Origin: Flavobacteriales bacterium
GTDB lineage: Bacteria; Bacteroidota; Bacteroidia; Flavobacteriales_F; PHOS-HE28
Assembly: GCA_016699575.1 (NCBI GenBank)
Contig: CP064979.1
Location: 3,224,001 to 3,288,000 of the forward strand
Direction of reading: 5' to 3'
DNA length: 64,000 bases
The position numbers and the translations under genes were made by a program. Below the pieces are notes generated by a model, which had not been told where the DNA came from, searched no databases, and saw only the letters and a program-made list of their open reading frames with translations. Position 1 is the stretch's first letter; every line of letters begins with the position of its first letter. Shown piece after piece: positions 55,741-64,000 of this stretch.

Positions 55741-56415
55741 TCAAGGGAGCTTGTGCTCCTTTTTAAGGATCTTCTTCAGGTTATGTTTCGCTTTCGCGAG
55801 GTTGCTCTTCGAGGTGCCCACATTGATGCCGAGCGCGTCAGCGATCTCCTTGTGGGTCATCTCCTCGAAGACGTACAGGTTGAACACCGTTCGGTAGGCC
55901 GGTGTGAGCTTTTGCATCGCGTTGATGACATCGGCGGGCTGCACATTGAACTCCTCATCGGGACCCTCGTCGGCCATGTTGTCGTCCTCGTCCACGTCGC
56001 GGAAGTCCTCGATGCTGCGCTCTTCGCCCAACAAGAGGTAGGCGTTCTTGGTGCGGCGGAAGTGGTCGATGGCGGTGTTCACCATGATCCGGCGGATCCA
56101 CCCTTCGAAGCTACCGGCCCGGTTGAACTTGTCCACGCTGCGGAAGACCTTGATGAACGCTTCCTGCAGAATGTCCTTGGCCTGGTCAGTGTTCTTCGTG
56201 TAGCGCAGGCATACGGCCATCATCTTGCCGTAGAACAACTCGTACACCCGTTGTTGGCTGCGGCGATCCTGGACAATGCACCCGTCCACCAGCGGCGCAT
56301 AGGCCGGCTCAAGCTGCTCCGTTCCGGTCCACACGGGACGCAGACGGGGAACAGGGGTGTCGGTTGCCGTTCCGGCTTCCATGGGTTGGCTTCTCAGCGC
56401 CGTGAATGTAGCCAT
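55741..56415 (-). CDS. ECF-type RNA polymerase sigma factor
   Basis: A 224-residue sigma factor; ATG 56415 (MATFTALRSQ) is chosen, with ATG 56382 as alternative. Region 2 (about 50-125): QRVYELFYGKMMAVCLRY, DILQEAFIKVFRSVDKF and GWIRRIMVNTAIDHFRR. Region 4 (about 160-220): LTPAYRTVFNLYVFEEMTHKEIA and a helix-turn-helix GINVGTSKSNLAKAKH. The linker between them is acidic (DVDEDDNMADEGPDEE). Tightly coupled to the membrane PKD protein and divergent from mdh. Confidence 0.92.
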   Translation of the reverse strand: MATFTALRSQPMEAGTATDTPVPRLRPVWTGTEQLEPAYAPLVDGCIVQDRRSQQRVYELFYGKMMAVCLRYTKNTDQAKDILQEAFIKVFRSVDKFNRAGSFEGWIRRIMVNTAIDHFRRTKNAYLLLGEERSIEDFRDVDEDDNMADEGPDEEFNVQPADVINAMQKLTPAYRTVFNLYVFEEMTHKEIADALGINVGTSKSNLAKAKHNLKKILKKEHKLP

Positions 56416-56482
56416 ACGTCCCAAAGACGGGTAGTGTTGAAAAGGGATGCCTGCCGACAGCACTGACGTGGGGGGTGGTTGA

Positions 56483-56490
56483 TAAGTTTG
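56483..56490 (+). promoter_or_regulatory. putative -7 box of mdh
   Basis: TAAGTTTG, 111 nt before ATG 56602. The leader would be about 105 nt, longer than others in the window. Confidence 0.4.
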
Positions 56491-56601
56491 CCCGCCGAAG
56501 GACGGAAGTCGCGGCCGGGAAGCCCCACCAAGCAGGAGGAAACGGGTTTTCGGGGCGCCGGGGCCGCCGCCGGTAACGAACAACGAAAATCTGAACGACC
56601 G

Positions 56602-57540
56602 ATGAAAGTAACCGTGGTAGGGGCCGGCAACGTGGGTGCAACCTGCGCCGAAGTGGTGGCCCGTTGGGAATTGGCCAATGAGGTGGTCCTCTTGGACATC
56701 AAGGAGAACTTCGCAGAGGGCAAGGCTTTGGACATCTGGCAGACCAGCCCCCTGCACCTGTTCGATAGCCGCATCACCGGCAGCACGAACGACTACAGCA
56801 AGACAGCTGGTAGCGACGTGGTGGTCATCACCAGCGGACTGCCGCGTAAGCCGGGCATGAGCCGCGATGACCTTATCGCCACCAACGCCAACATCGTGAA
56901 GAGCGTGACGGAGCAGGTGGTGAAGCACAGCCCGAACGCCATCATCATCGTGGTGAGCAACCCGCTCGATGTGATGACCTACTGCGCCTTCATCAACAGC
57001 AAGTTCCCCGCGAACCGGGTATTCGGCATGGCCGGCATCCTGGACACGGCCCGCTACCGCGCCTTCCTGGCCACCGAACTGAACGTGAGCCCGAAGGACA
57101 TCCAGGCAGTGCTCATGGGCGGCCACGGCGATACCATGGTGCCCCTGCCGCGCTACACCACCGTGGGCGGCATTCCGGTGACCGAGCTGATCAGCAAGGA
57201 GAAGCTCGATGCCATCGTTGAACGCACGAAGAAAGGCGGCGGCGAGATCGTGAACCTGTTAGGCACCAGCGCATGGTATGCCCCGGGCACGGCGGCTGCT
57301 CAGATGGTGGAGTCCATTGTGCGCGACCAGAAGCGCGTGTTCCCCTGCTGCGTATGGCTGCAAGGCGAATACGGCCTGAAGGACATTTACATGGGCGCCC
57401 CGGTGGTGCTGGGCCGCAACGGCGTGGAGCGCATCATCGAACTGAAACTCAACAAGGACGAGCAGGAGCTGTGCAATGCCAGCGCCAAGGCTGTGAAGGA
57501 GGTGATGGATGTGCTGGACAAGATGAACGTGCCGGCGTAG
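56602..57540 (+). CDS. mdh: malate dehydrogenase
   Basis: A 312-residue NAD-dependent enzyme of the TCA cycle (malate to oxaloacetate), of the LDH-like class. Cofactor motif GAGNVGATCAEVVA (7-20), substrate loop GLPRKPGMSRDDL, VVSNPLDVMTY, catalytic H175 in GGHGDTMVPLPRY. The upstream open frame from 56479 adds 41 non-conserved codons and is not used. It ends in a hairpin shared with the convergent gene. Confidence 0.96.
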   Translation: MKVTVVGAGNVGATCAEVVARWELANEVVLLDIKENFAEGKALDIWQTSPLHLFDSRITGSTNDYSKTAGSDVVVITSGLPRKPGMSRDDLIATNANIVKSVTEQVVKHSPNAIIIVVSNPLDVMTYCAFINSKFPANRVFGMAGILDTARYRAFLATELNVSPKDIQAVLMGGHGDTMVPLPRYTTVGGIPVTELISKEKLDAIVERTKKGGGEIVNLLGTSAWYAPGTAAAQMVESIVRDQKRVFPCCVWLQGEYGLKDIYMGAPVVLGRNGVERIIELKLNKDEQELCNASAKAVKEVMDVLDKMNVPA

Positions 57541-57542
57541 GT

Positions 57543-57563
57543 TTTCAAACACAGAGACACGGA
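57543..57563. repeat. dispersed inverted repeat, degenerate half copy
   Basis: TTCAAACACAGAGACACGGAG matches one arm of the 2884 and 35796 elements with a few changes; no second arm follows. Confidence 0.6.
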
Positions 57564-57568
57564 GTAAG

Positions 57569-57594
57569 CGAAGGCGCCCGAGAGGGCGCCTTCG
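57569..57594. terminator. bidirectional terminator between mdh and the convergent gene
   Basis: A perfect 11-bp stem (57569-57579 / 57584-57594) with a GAGA loop, touching the stop codon of the minus-strand gene at 57595. Confidence 0.75.
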
Positions 57595-58350
57595 TCATTC
57601 AGGCTTGATGATGAAGCGATCCCCGGACCACAGTAAGGTAGTGCGGCGGCCAGTTGGTCGGCTCCATGGAACATCCTCATCCTCAACCGGCTTGAACTCA
57701 TTGTGGGATATGGCCCGCGCGCCTTCATCGTAGCGCATATCAATGCGATGGCTCCGTTGTGTGGAAATGACATACATGGAATCCGAAGACCAATAGCCTT
57801 CACCGAACACGGGAAACACCCGGTCAAGCTGATCGAGGTGTTCGCTCCTGATCCGCAACGCAATGGCCACAACATGATGACTGCCTCCCCCGTGGGTGCC
57901 CCAGCCGATCAACAAATAGCTGGCGTTTTCATTGTCCTGGAGCTTGTGGATGCGATAGAATTCCACATCAGCTATGTCGTTCTCGTCCGATGCTGGACAT
58001 AGCACCTTGCTGTGTACTATGCCCGAGGCATCCCGGAATTGGGCAATGGAAACCATGTCATGACCAGAGCCGGTGCTGAGATGATCCCAGCTCAGCACGC
58101 GTAGTCGTCCGTCGGAGGACCAAGTGTCGCCGATGAAGGCAGTGCTGTCGAGGACACACCCGAATGTCGAGGTGTCTTCAAGGAGCTTCAAAAAGTCAGA
58201 GTAGAACGGATCGCCCTGCTCGTACACCTCTTGCCCGAAACGGCCATCCCAGATCTTCTCGAGGGCCCTCGACGCTGAATCGAGCCGCTCGCATTGAGCG
58301 ACGGTCAACGGCCCAATGGCCAAGAGAACGACGCAGAGAATGGTCCGCAT
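57595..58350 (-). CDS. exported protein of unknown function
   Basis: A 251-residue protein with a signal peptide (MRTILCVVLLAIGPLTVAQ). The mature part is mixed alpha/beta with SSDGRLRVLSWDHLSTGSG, YLLIGWGTHGGGSHH and a final LLWSGDRFIIKPE; no family recognised. Two cysteines in the first half may pair. It sits alone between mdh and the FG-GAP gene. Confidence 0.75.
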   Translation of the reverse strand: MRTILCVVLLAIGPLTVAQCERLDSASRALEKIWDGRFGQEVYEQGDPFYSDFLKLLEDTSTFGCVLDSTAFIGDTWSSDGRLRVLSWDHLSTGSGHDMVSIAQFRDASGIVHSKVLCPASDENDIADVEFYRIHKLQDNENASYLLIGWGTHGGGSHHVVAIALRIRSEHLDQLDRVFPVFGEGYWSSDSMYVISTQRSHRIDMRYDEGARAISHNEFKPVEDEDVPWSRPTGRRTTLLWSGDRFIIKPE

Positions 58351-58399
58351 GGCTCAAAAAGTCGGACTAACTCACGCCCGCGTCTTTTCCAGATGCCGG

Positions 58400-60664
58400 T
58401 CACTTCACCACCAAACGTTCAACGGCCCGGAAGTCCGCACCGCTCACTTCCACGAAGTAGAGACCGCTCGGCAACGCCTCCGTTGAAAGCACGGTGCGTT
58501 GCTGCGCCAACGGCTGCAACAGCACTTCCTGCCCGAGCGCATTGAGCAACCGCACTTGCATGCCACTGCGCCAGCGCGCCCCCACGGCCACAAGCACTTG
58601 GTCGTTCGCGGGGTTCGGCATCAACTGGAAAGCCGTTTTACTCGCCTCCGTGGTTACATCACTACTGAAGTCGTTGATGTAGAAGTTGAGACCGCCACGG
58701 TAGTTGCCCACCACCGCATCCAGGCTGTCATCGCCGTTGAAGTCGTACAGGGCTATGCCACTGCGTTTGCCGGTGCGGATGTCCTGGAACATGCTGTCGA
58801 GCAATGTGAACGTACCGTTGAGGTTTCCGTCGATGTTGCCGTAGTGATGGATCCAGCCGCTCTCGCTGCCGATCACCATCTCGCGTTCACCTTGGTCGTT
58901 AAGGAAGACATGGGGCACTGAATAGCCCGTGACGTTCCACCACTCGGCCACCACAACCCCGCCGAGCGAATCGTTCGACAACGACCATACCGGTGAGGCG
59001 GCCGTGCCCGTGTTCTGGTAGTAGTTGATGTTGCCGTTGCGTTCACCGGCCAGCAGGTCATTCAGGCCATCGCCGTTCATGTCGTAGAGCACGGGCGTGG
59101 CGAACTGGCCCACATCGATGGTGACATTGCCGGCATCGGTGATGTTGGGTGCTAGCAATTGGAAGTCCGCCATCGGCCCGGTGCTGATGTTCTGGTAGCG
59201 GTGCATGCGTCCCTGCAGATCGCCGATGATCAGATCCTTGTCGCCATCGCCGTCCAGATCGCCGAAGGCAGGGTGCATGGCCACGCCGATGCCGCTGTTG
59301 CTGAGGCCCTCGTAGTCACGCGTCACTAGCGCGAACTCGGGCTGTGTGGCCGTGCCGATGTTCTCCAGCACGGCGAACATGCTGGGATAGTTGCCGCCTT
59401 GGGCGAAGTACCCGTAGTCGGCAACAACGATGTCCATCAGCCCATCGCCGTTGTGGTCGAACAGGACAGGGTAGGCGCCCTCACCGAAGTCCAGCATCTC
59501 ATCCTGGAAGAGGTTGTTCTGCTGGTGGTCGAACACCGGTGCGGCATCGGTGCCCACGTTCTTGTAGTACCAAAGGCTGTTGAAGTTCTCGCAGAGGGAA
59601 CCGGCATTGGGGCTCGCCAGCAGGTCACGCTTGCCGTCGTTGTTCACGTCCACGTAGTGCGCGCTGGGATAGATGTCCGAGTTGTACGTCACGTCATAGC
59701 TCGGGAAGAAATCATCCTGCGACCCCATGTGCCCTGCGAGGGGTGTGCCGTCGTTCCACAAAGCCACCAGATAGGGGAAGCTGATATCGCCAAGGATCAG
59801 GTCCTGTGCACCATTGTCGTCGAGGTCCAACAGAAGAAGCGTGCTGCCCGCGTGCGCCCGTGAGGCTTCAGCCCTTTCCAGCAGCGACATGTTGTAAAGG
59901 TCGAGCTTGAGCTGCTCAACATCGTTGCCGAATTGCGGGTTCGGGACGTTGTTGGTACAGGTATCGTCCAGGTTGATCGCGTTGGTGTTGAAGTTCTCAC
60001 TGAAGTAGCCCCAGCACCGGTTGGCCACTTCGAACACAAGACTGTCGCACGATCCGTACAGCTCCTGGCTGAGGTTCTTGTGGTACTCCACGAACGCCCC
60101 GAAGATGGAGAAGGTCACCACGTCGAGGTCGCCGTCGCCGTCGATGTCGGCCATGTCGGGCAGGTCAACGGAAGTGATGTAAAGGTTCGCGTCCGTGGGA
60201 ACGTAGTTGCTGCGCACAAGCGTGTCCACCAACTGGAATTCCGGGTTGCCTGGGGTGCTCACGTTCTTGAAGACGCGCATGCCGCCGAGCGAGTAGCTGA
60301 TGATGTCGCCCTTGCCATCGCAGTTGTAGTCGCGGATCCGCGCCCAGTCGTGCAGTTCGTTGAAAGGGTAAACGTTGTCGTAGTCGGGGGTGTGAAGCAG
60401 ATCAACGGTGTTCGGTGTTCCACCGTTCTCCAGGATCATCACCTTGTCGCCGCTCTTGTCGAAGATGAAGAGGTCGTCATCGCCGTCCAGGTCGATGTCC
60501 AGCTCACTGATCTGGCACCAGTTCAGGCCACCGGCCCATGGCATGTTGAAGCCGTTGCCGTTCTCGGTCACCACGGCCGAACCGTCGGGAACGAGTTGGA
60601 ACTGTGCGCTGGCCGTGGTTGCTGTGAAAACGGCGAGCAGAGCAGGGAGTGGAAGTTGCTTCAT
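58400..60664 (-). CDS. secreted FG-GAP/VCBS repeat protein with T9SS type A sorting domain
   Basis: A 754-residue protein: ATG 60664 (MKQLPLPALLAVFTATTASAQ) gives a signal peptide. It is built from FG-GAP/VCBS-type blades with Ca-binding DxDxDGxxD loops: LDIDLDGDDDLFIFD, DYNCDGKGDIISY, DVNNDGKRDLLAS, DHNGDGLMDIVVA, DLDGDGDKDLIIGD and DFNGDDSLDAVVG, so probably one or more seven-bladed propellers. The sorting domain starts FQLMPNPANDQVLVAV and ends RLVVK. Integrin-like surface binding is plausible but unproven. Confidence 0.9.
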   Translation of the reverse strand: MKQLPLPALLAVFTATTASAQFQLVPDGSAVVTENGNGFNMPWAGGLNWCQISELDIDLDGDDDLFIFDKSGDKVMILENGGTPNTVDLLHTPDYDNVYPFNELHDWARIRDYNCDGKGDIISYSLGGMRVFKNVSTPGNPEFQLVDTLVRSNYVPTDANLYITSVDLPDMADIDGDGDLDVVTFSIFGAFVEYHKNLSQELYGSCDSLVFEVANRCWGYFSENFNTNAINLDDTCTNNVPNPQFGNDVEQLKLDLYNMSLLERAEASRAHAGSTLLLLDLDDNGAQDLILGDISFPYLVALWNDGTPLAGHMGSQDDFFPSYDVTYNSDIYPSAHYVDVNNDGKRDLLASPNAGSLCENFNSLWYYKNVGTDAAPVFDHQQNNLFQDEMLDFGEGAYPVLFDHNGDGLMDIVVADYGYFAQGGNYPSMFAVLENIGTATQPEFALVTRDYEGLSNSGIGVAMHPAFGDLDGDGDKDLIIGDLQGRMHRYQNISTGPMADFQLLAPNITDAGNVTIDVGQFATPVLYDMNGDGLNDLLAGERNGNINYYQNTGTAASPVWSLSNDSLGGVVVAEWWNVTGYSVPHVFLNDQGEREMVIGSESGWIHHYGNIDGNLNGTFTLLDSMFQDIRTGKRSGIALYDFNGDDSLDAVVGNYRGGLNFYINDFSSDVTTEASKTAFQLMPNPANDQVLVAVGARWRSGMQVRLLNALGQEVLLQPLAQQRTVLSTEALPSGLYFVEVSGADFRAVERLVVK

Positions 60665-60712
60665 GGTCATGCGGACGGGCGTAGGAGGATGATCGTTGCC
60701 CGGGAGCGTGGC

Positions 60713-60720
60713 CAAAGCTA
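60713..60720 (-). promoter_or_regulatory. putative -7 box of the FG-GAP gene
   Basis: TAGCTTTG on the minus strand, 42 nt before the ATG at 60670 and 48 nt before that at 60664. Confidence 0.45.
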
Positions 60721-60803
60721 GACCGGTCGCAGCTGGCAGGTCCTGCCGTTGATCAGCTGTTTTCCACTGGATGCCAAGGTCTTCAGCCGCACGGGTGCGT
60801 TTC

Positions 60804-60811
60804 TATATTTG
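60804..60811 (+). promoter_or_regulatory. putative -7 box of secDF
   Basis: TATATTTG, 29 nt before ATG 60841. Confidence 0.55.
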
Positions 60812-60840
60812 CCGCCCATTTTCAGAAACCCCTATCGGTC

Positions 60841-63800
60841 ATGCAGAACAGAGGAGCGCTTTGGATCTTCACCATCCTATTGGCGCTGGCGTGCCTGTGG
60901 CAGTTGAGTTTTTCGTGGTTCACCGGAGGCATTGAGAAGGCAGCGGTGGCTGAGTCATCGCCGTTCAACGGATCGTATTGGGATTCCGCGATGAAGGCCA
61001 TGGTGGTGCGTCCGGCGGTGCTCGATACGGACTCGGTCGAGCTGGTCCTCCAAAACCGCTACATCGCCGACCACAGCAACGACAAGGTGCACCCGCTGGG
61101 CTTCACCTATGCCGATTGCAAGAAGTACGAGATGAGCCTCGGCCTCGACCTCCAAGGTGGTATGGCCGTGACGTTGGAAGTGAGCATCCCCGAGCTGGTG
61201 GTGGCCCTCAGCGACAACAGTGAGGACCCAGCGTTCCAAACGGCCATCGCCGAGGCCCGCAAGGCCATGGTGAACAGCGATGATGATTTCATCACCCTCT
61301 TCGATCGCGAATACCGCAAGGTGGCGCCCAATGGCCGACTCAGCGCCATCTTCAGCAACGGTGAGAACGCCAGCATTTTCGATCCCGATGCCGACAACGC
61401 GGGCATCATCGAGGCGCTGCGCAACCAGGCCAAGGCCGCGGTGGACAACACCGAGCGCATCATGCGCACCCGCATCGATAAGTTCGGTGTGAGCCAGCCC
61501 ATTATCCAGAAGCAACAGCTCAGCGGTCGCATCCAGATCGAGCTGCCGGGTGTGAAGGACAAGAACCGTGTGCGCAGAGTGCTGCAGAGCACGGCCAACC
61601 TCGAGTTCTGGGAGACCTACGACAACATCGACGTGTTCCCCGCCCTGAAGGCCGCCAACGAACAACTGGCTGCCATGCTGAACCCGGATCTGGTGGCTGA
61701 CAGCGCCAAAACGGACATCAGCGCGACGTTTGAAAAGACGCTCTCCACGGGCGCTTCGATCAGCGGTGCTGGTACTGGTGTGGAAAGCGGCCTGATCGGC
61801 TTTATCGAGAAGAACGGACCGGTGGACAAGACGACGTGGTTCGATTTCGACCGTGTGACCTTCCAAAGCGGCAGTAACAAGCTGGACATGGCCAACAGCG
61901 ATGCGCAGTTGACCAACCTGAACGAGGTGCTGAAGGCCTACCCCGATGTCAAGTTGAAGATCGGTGGGTACACGGACAGCACCGGGAACGCAGAGGCCAA
62001 CCTGAAGTTGAGCCAGGAACGCGCCGAAGCGGTGGTGGCAGAACTCGTGAAAAAAGGCGTGGCAGCTGACAGGTTGGAAGCCGAGGGTTATGGCTCCCAG
62101 CATCCTGTCGCCTCGAATGCCACCGAAGAGGGCCGTGCGAAGAACCGCCGCATGGCGTTGCGGGTGACGAGCTTGGGCGATAACGCTGAGGTGGCTGATG
62201 GCCTCGCGGACGATACGGCGAATGCTGAGGAAGACACACTGGACGCGGATGGCGAGCTGACCGACGAGGAAAAGCTGGAAGCACGCCAGGCCAACCCGTT
62301 GTTCTCCGTGATGCGTCCGAGCGTTGATGCTGCAGGCACGCAATTGATCCGGGGTTGCGGTGTGGGCACGGCCCGCATGGCGGATACGGCACAGGTGATG
62401 CGTTACCTGCGCACGGAAGCCGTGAAGAACAACCTGCCGAAGGACCTGATGCTCGCATGGAGCGCCAAGCCGTTCGAGGGCACGGACATCTTCCAACTGA
62501 ACGCCCTGAAGAACACAGTGGACGGAAAGGCCCGCGTGGACGGCAGCGTGATCACCAACGCATGGCAGGATTACGACAATACCGGTGAGGTGATCGTTAC
62601 CCTGCGCATGAACAGCGAGGGTGCCGAGGATTGGCGCCGGATGACCGGTGAGAACGTGAACAAGCAGGTTGCCATTGTACTGGATGGATTGGTTTACAGC
62701 GCTCCGAACGTGATCACGGAGATCGCAGGCGGCAGCAGTCAGATCACCATGGGTGGTGGGCGCGACCTGCAAGCCAGCATCAACGAGGCCAACGACCTGG
62801 CCACCATCCTGAAGGCCGGCGCACTGCCAGCCCCTGCGCGCATCATCGACGAAACGGTGGTGGGTGCCTCAATGGGCGAGGAGAACGTGACGATGGGCCT
62901 CTACAGCTTCATCATCGCCCTGGCCTTGGTGTTGGTGGTGATGATCCTCTACTACGCCCGCGGTGGTTGGGTCGCTGACATAGCACTGCTCTGCAACGTG
63001 TTCTTCTTGATCGGTGCCATGGCCAGTGTTCAAGCGGTCCTCACGCTGCCCGGTATCGCCGGTATCGTGCTCACCATCGGTATGGCGGTGGATGCGAACG
63101 TGCTGGTCTTCGAACGTGTACGTGAAGAGTTGAAGGCGGGCAAGATGCTGAAGAGCGCCGTGGACCTCGGTTACAAGGGAGCCCTCAGCGCGATCATCGA
63201 CTCCAACGTCACCACGTTCGTCACAGGTGTCATCCTGTACATCTTCGGTAGCGGCCCCATCCGCGGTTTCGCCACCTCGCTGATGATCGGTATCCTGACC
63301 TCCTTGTTCTGCGCCATCTTCATCAGCCGCATGATCATCAGCTGGCGTTTGGACAAGAACAAGTCGATCAGCTTCTGGACCAACTGGAGCAAGAACGCCT
63401 TCTCCAACACCAGCATCGACTTCATGGGCAAGCGGAAGATGTTCTATGCCGTGAGCGCCGTGCTCGTGGGCATCAGCATCTTCAGTATGACCACACGCGG
63501 CTTCAACTGGGGCGTCGACTTCACCGGTGGGCGGGCTTACGTGGTGAAGTTCGATCAAGCTGTGGACGTTGACAGAGTGCGCGAGACCTTGGAGCCTGCC
63601 GTGAAAACGGAGGCCGGCCGCCAGTACAGTATGGCCGTGAAGACCTACGGTAGCGACAGCCGATTGAAGATCACCACGAACTACCTCATCGAAGATGCTG
63701 TCCTCGGTACGGATTCGTTGGTGGAGGCACAGCTCAAGGGTGGCTTGGACAAGGTGGGCACCGGGTTCGCCTGGCCACCGGAGGAATCGCGCAAGGTGGA

Positions 63801-64000
63801 CGCCACCATCAGCGACGACATCGTGAAAGGCGCGATCACCGCCGTGCTCATTTCGCTCGTCTTCATGTTCGCGTACATCAGCATCCGGTTCCGCAACTGG
63901 CAGTACGGTGTGGGTGCGCTGCTGTCGCTGGCCCACGACACCGTGATCGTGCTCGGGCTCTACTCGTTGTTGTGGGGCGTCGTCGGTTTCTCATTGGAGA
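60841..64000 (+). CDS. secDF: protein translocase SecDF with an embedded OmpA-like domain (partial)
   Basis: Open from ATG 60841 to the window edge (1053 residues so far, no stop). SecD part: membrane helix (7-26), periplasmic P1 with LGLDLQGGMAV (100-110), and the helix bundle with GIAGIVLTIGMAVDANVLVFERV (near 741). SecF part begins about 855, with GVDFTGG (891-897). Between the P1 piece ending NLEFWETYDN and NPLFSVM lies residues 333-445, a full OmpA/MotB-type peptidoglycan-binding domain with FDFDRVTFQSGS, GGYTDSTGNAE, LSQERAEAVV and TEEGRAKNRRMALRV. D379 and R394 match the diaminopimelate-binding Asp/Arg, 15 apart. Acidic linker follows (about 447-475). Full length would be near 1150. 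Confidence 0.95.
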   Translation, partial: MQNRGALWIFTILLALACLWQLSFSWFTGGIEKAAVAESSPFNGSYWDSAMKAMVVRPAVLDTDSVELVLQNRYIADHSNDKVHPLGFTYADCKKYEMSLGLDLQGGMAVTLEVSIPELVVALSDNSEDPAFQTAIAEARKAMVNSDDDFITLFDREYRKVAPNGRLSAIFSNGENASIFDPDADNAGIIEALRNQAKAAVDNTERIMRTRIDKFGVSQPIIQKQQLSGRIQIELPGVKDKNRVRRVLQSTANLEFWETYDNIDVFPALKAANEQLAAMLNPDLVADSAKTDISATFEKTLSTGASISGAGTGVESGLIGFIEKNGPVDKTTWFDFDRVTFQSGSNKLDMANSDAQLTNLNEVLKAYPDVKLKIGGYTDSTGNAEANLKLSQERAEAVVAELVKKGVAADRLEAEGYGSQHPVASNATEEGRAKNRRMALRVTSLGDNAEVADGLADDTANAEEDTLDADGELTDEEKLEARQANPLFSVMRPSVDAAGTQLIRGCGVGTARMADTAQVMRYLRTEAVKNNLPKDLMLAWSAKPFEGTDIFQLNALKNTVDGKARVDGSVITNAWQDYDNTGEVIVTLRMNSEGAEDWRRMTGENVNKQVAIVLDGLVYSAPNVITEIAGGSSQITMGGGRDLQASINEANDLATILKAGALPAPARIIDETVVGASMGEENVTMGLYSFIIALALVLVVMILYYARGGWVADIALLCNVFFLIGAMASVQAVLTLPGIAGIVLTIGMAVDANVLVFERVREELKAGKMLKSAVDLGYKGALSAIIDSNVTTFVTGVILYIFGSGPIRGFATSLMIGILTSLFCAIFISRMIISWRLDKNKSISFWTNWSKNAFSNTSIDFMGKRKMFYAVSAVLVGISIFSMTTRGFNWGVDFTGGRAYVVKFDQAVDVDRVRETLEPAVKTEAGRQYSMAVKTYGSDSRLKITTNYLIEDAVLGTDSLVEAQLKGGLDKVGTGFAWPPEESRKVDATISDDIVKGAITAVLISLVFMFAYISIRFRNWQYGVGALLSLAHDTVIVLGLYSLLWGVVGFSLE
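61837..62175 (+). other. OmpA-like peptidoglycan-binding domain inside secDF
   Basis: Domain boundaries (residues 333-445 of SecDF) given separately because this insertion is outside the standard SecDF layout. Frame is continuous with SecD on both sides and flanked by polar linkers. Confidence 0.88.

Noticed and set aside
60955..62772. A 605-codon open frame on the minus strand opposite secDF
   Set aside because: It lacks any recognisable motif, is rich in His/Gln/Val as expected from reading a GC-rich gene backwards, and the plus strand carries the unmistakable SecD sequence.

Overview
The window reads as chromosomal DNA of a GC-rich member of the Bacteroidota, most likely a Flavobacteriales-type lineage. 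Three things point there: at least nine proteins (two of them broken) end in type IX secretion (T9SS) sorting domains of type A or B; Bacteroidota marker families are present (DUF5606, DUF5522, DUF1361, a fused SecDF, gliding-motility-type C-terminal domains); and the inferred promoters carry a Bacteroidota -7 box of the form TAnnTTYG. No rRNA, tRNA, CRISPR array, transposase or phage module was found.

Layout. 1-1.2 kb: a leftward pair of a VTC-domain protein and a DUF4956 membrane protein (polyphosphate-type). 1.3-8.5 kb: rightward housekeeping genes (cytidine deaminase, pyruvate dehydrogenase E1 alpha and E2, a TPR membrane protein, DUF1361, recG). 8.5-12.8 kb: lysoplasmalogenase-like protein, GNAT acetyltransferase, pheT, inorganic pyrophosphatase. 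12.9-20.6 kb: a leftward block with an ECF sigma factor overlapping a membrane-anchored beta-barrel protein, a Cys-rich T9SS cargo, urocanate hydratase with two inserted palindromic repeats, and a frameshifted T9SS cargo. 20.7-27 kb: DUF5522, a LysM glucosaminidase, truncated haemoglobin with a large envelope protein, rnhB and a glycosyltransferase. 27-36.9 kb: DUF5606, a secreted pentahaem cytochrome, a degenerate CPBP protein, a JmjC-like cupin, secreted M28 peptidase and cupredoxin, a DPP-IV-like peptidase and murB. 37-40.4 kb: two T9SS cargo loci, one a pseudogene. 40.5-50.8 kb: two glycosyltransferases, ftsE-like ATPase, a large TPR protein with an outer-membrane barrel, and gyrB. 50.8-60.7 kb: a second sigma/membrane-anchor pair, surface proteins, mdh and an FG-GAP protein. 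60.8 kb to the end: secDF, cut by the window edge.

The most unusual features are: (i) a complete OmpA/Pal-type peptidoglycan-binding domain embedded in the periplasmic part of SecDF; (ii) two in-frame copies of one palindromic repeat inside hutU, both read in the same frame; (iii) two ECF sigma factor modules whose partner is a single-pass protein joining a short cytoplasmic segment to a surface-type domain (a beta-barrel in one, PKD plus type B sorting domain in the other); and (iv) three broken accessory genes. Housekeeping genes are dense, with overlapping or abutting ends. Accessory loci at 19.2-20.6 and 37.0-38.6 kb are visibly AT-richer and hold two of the three broken genes.
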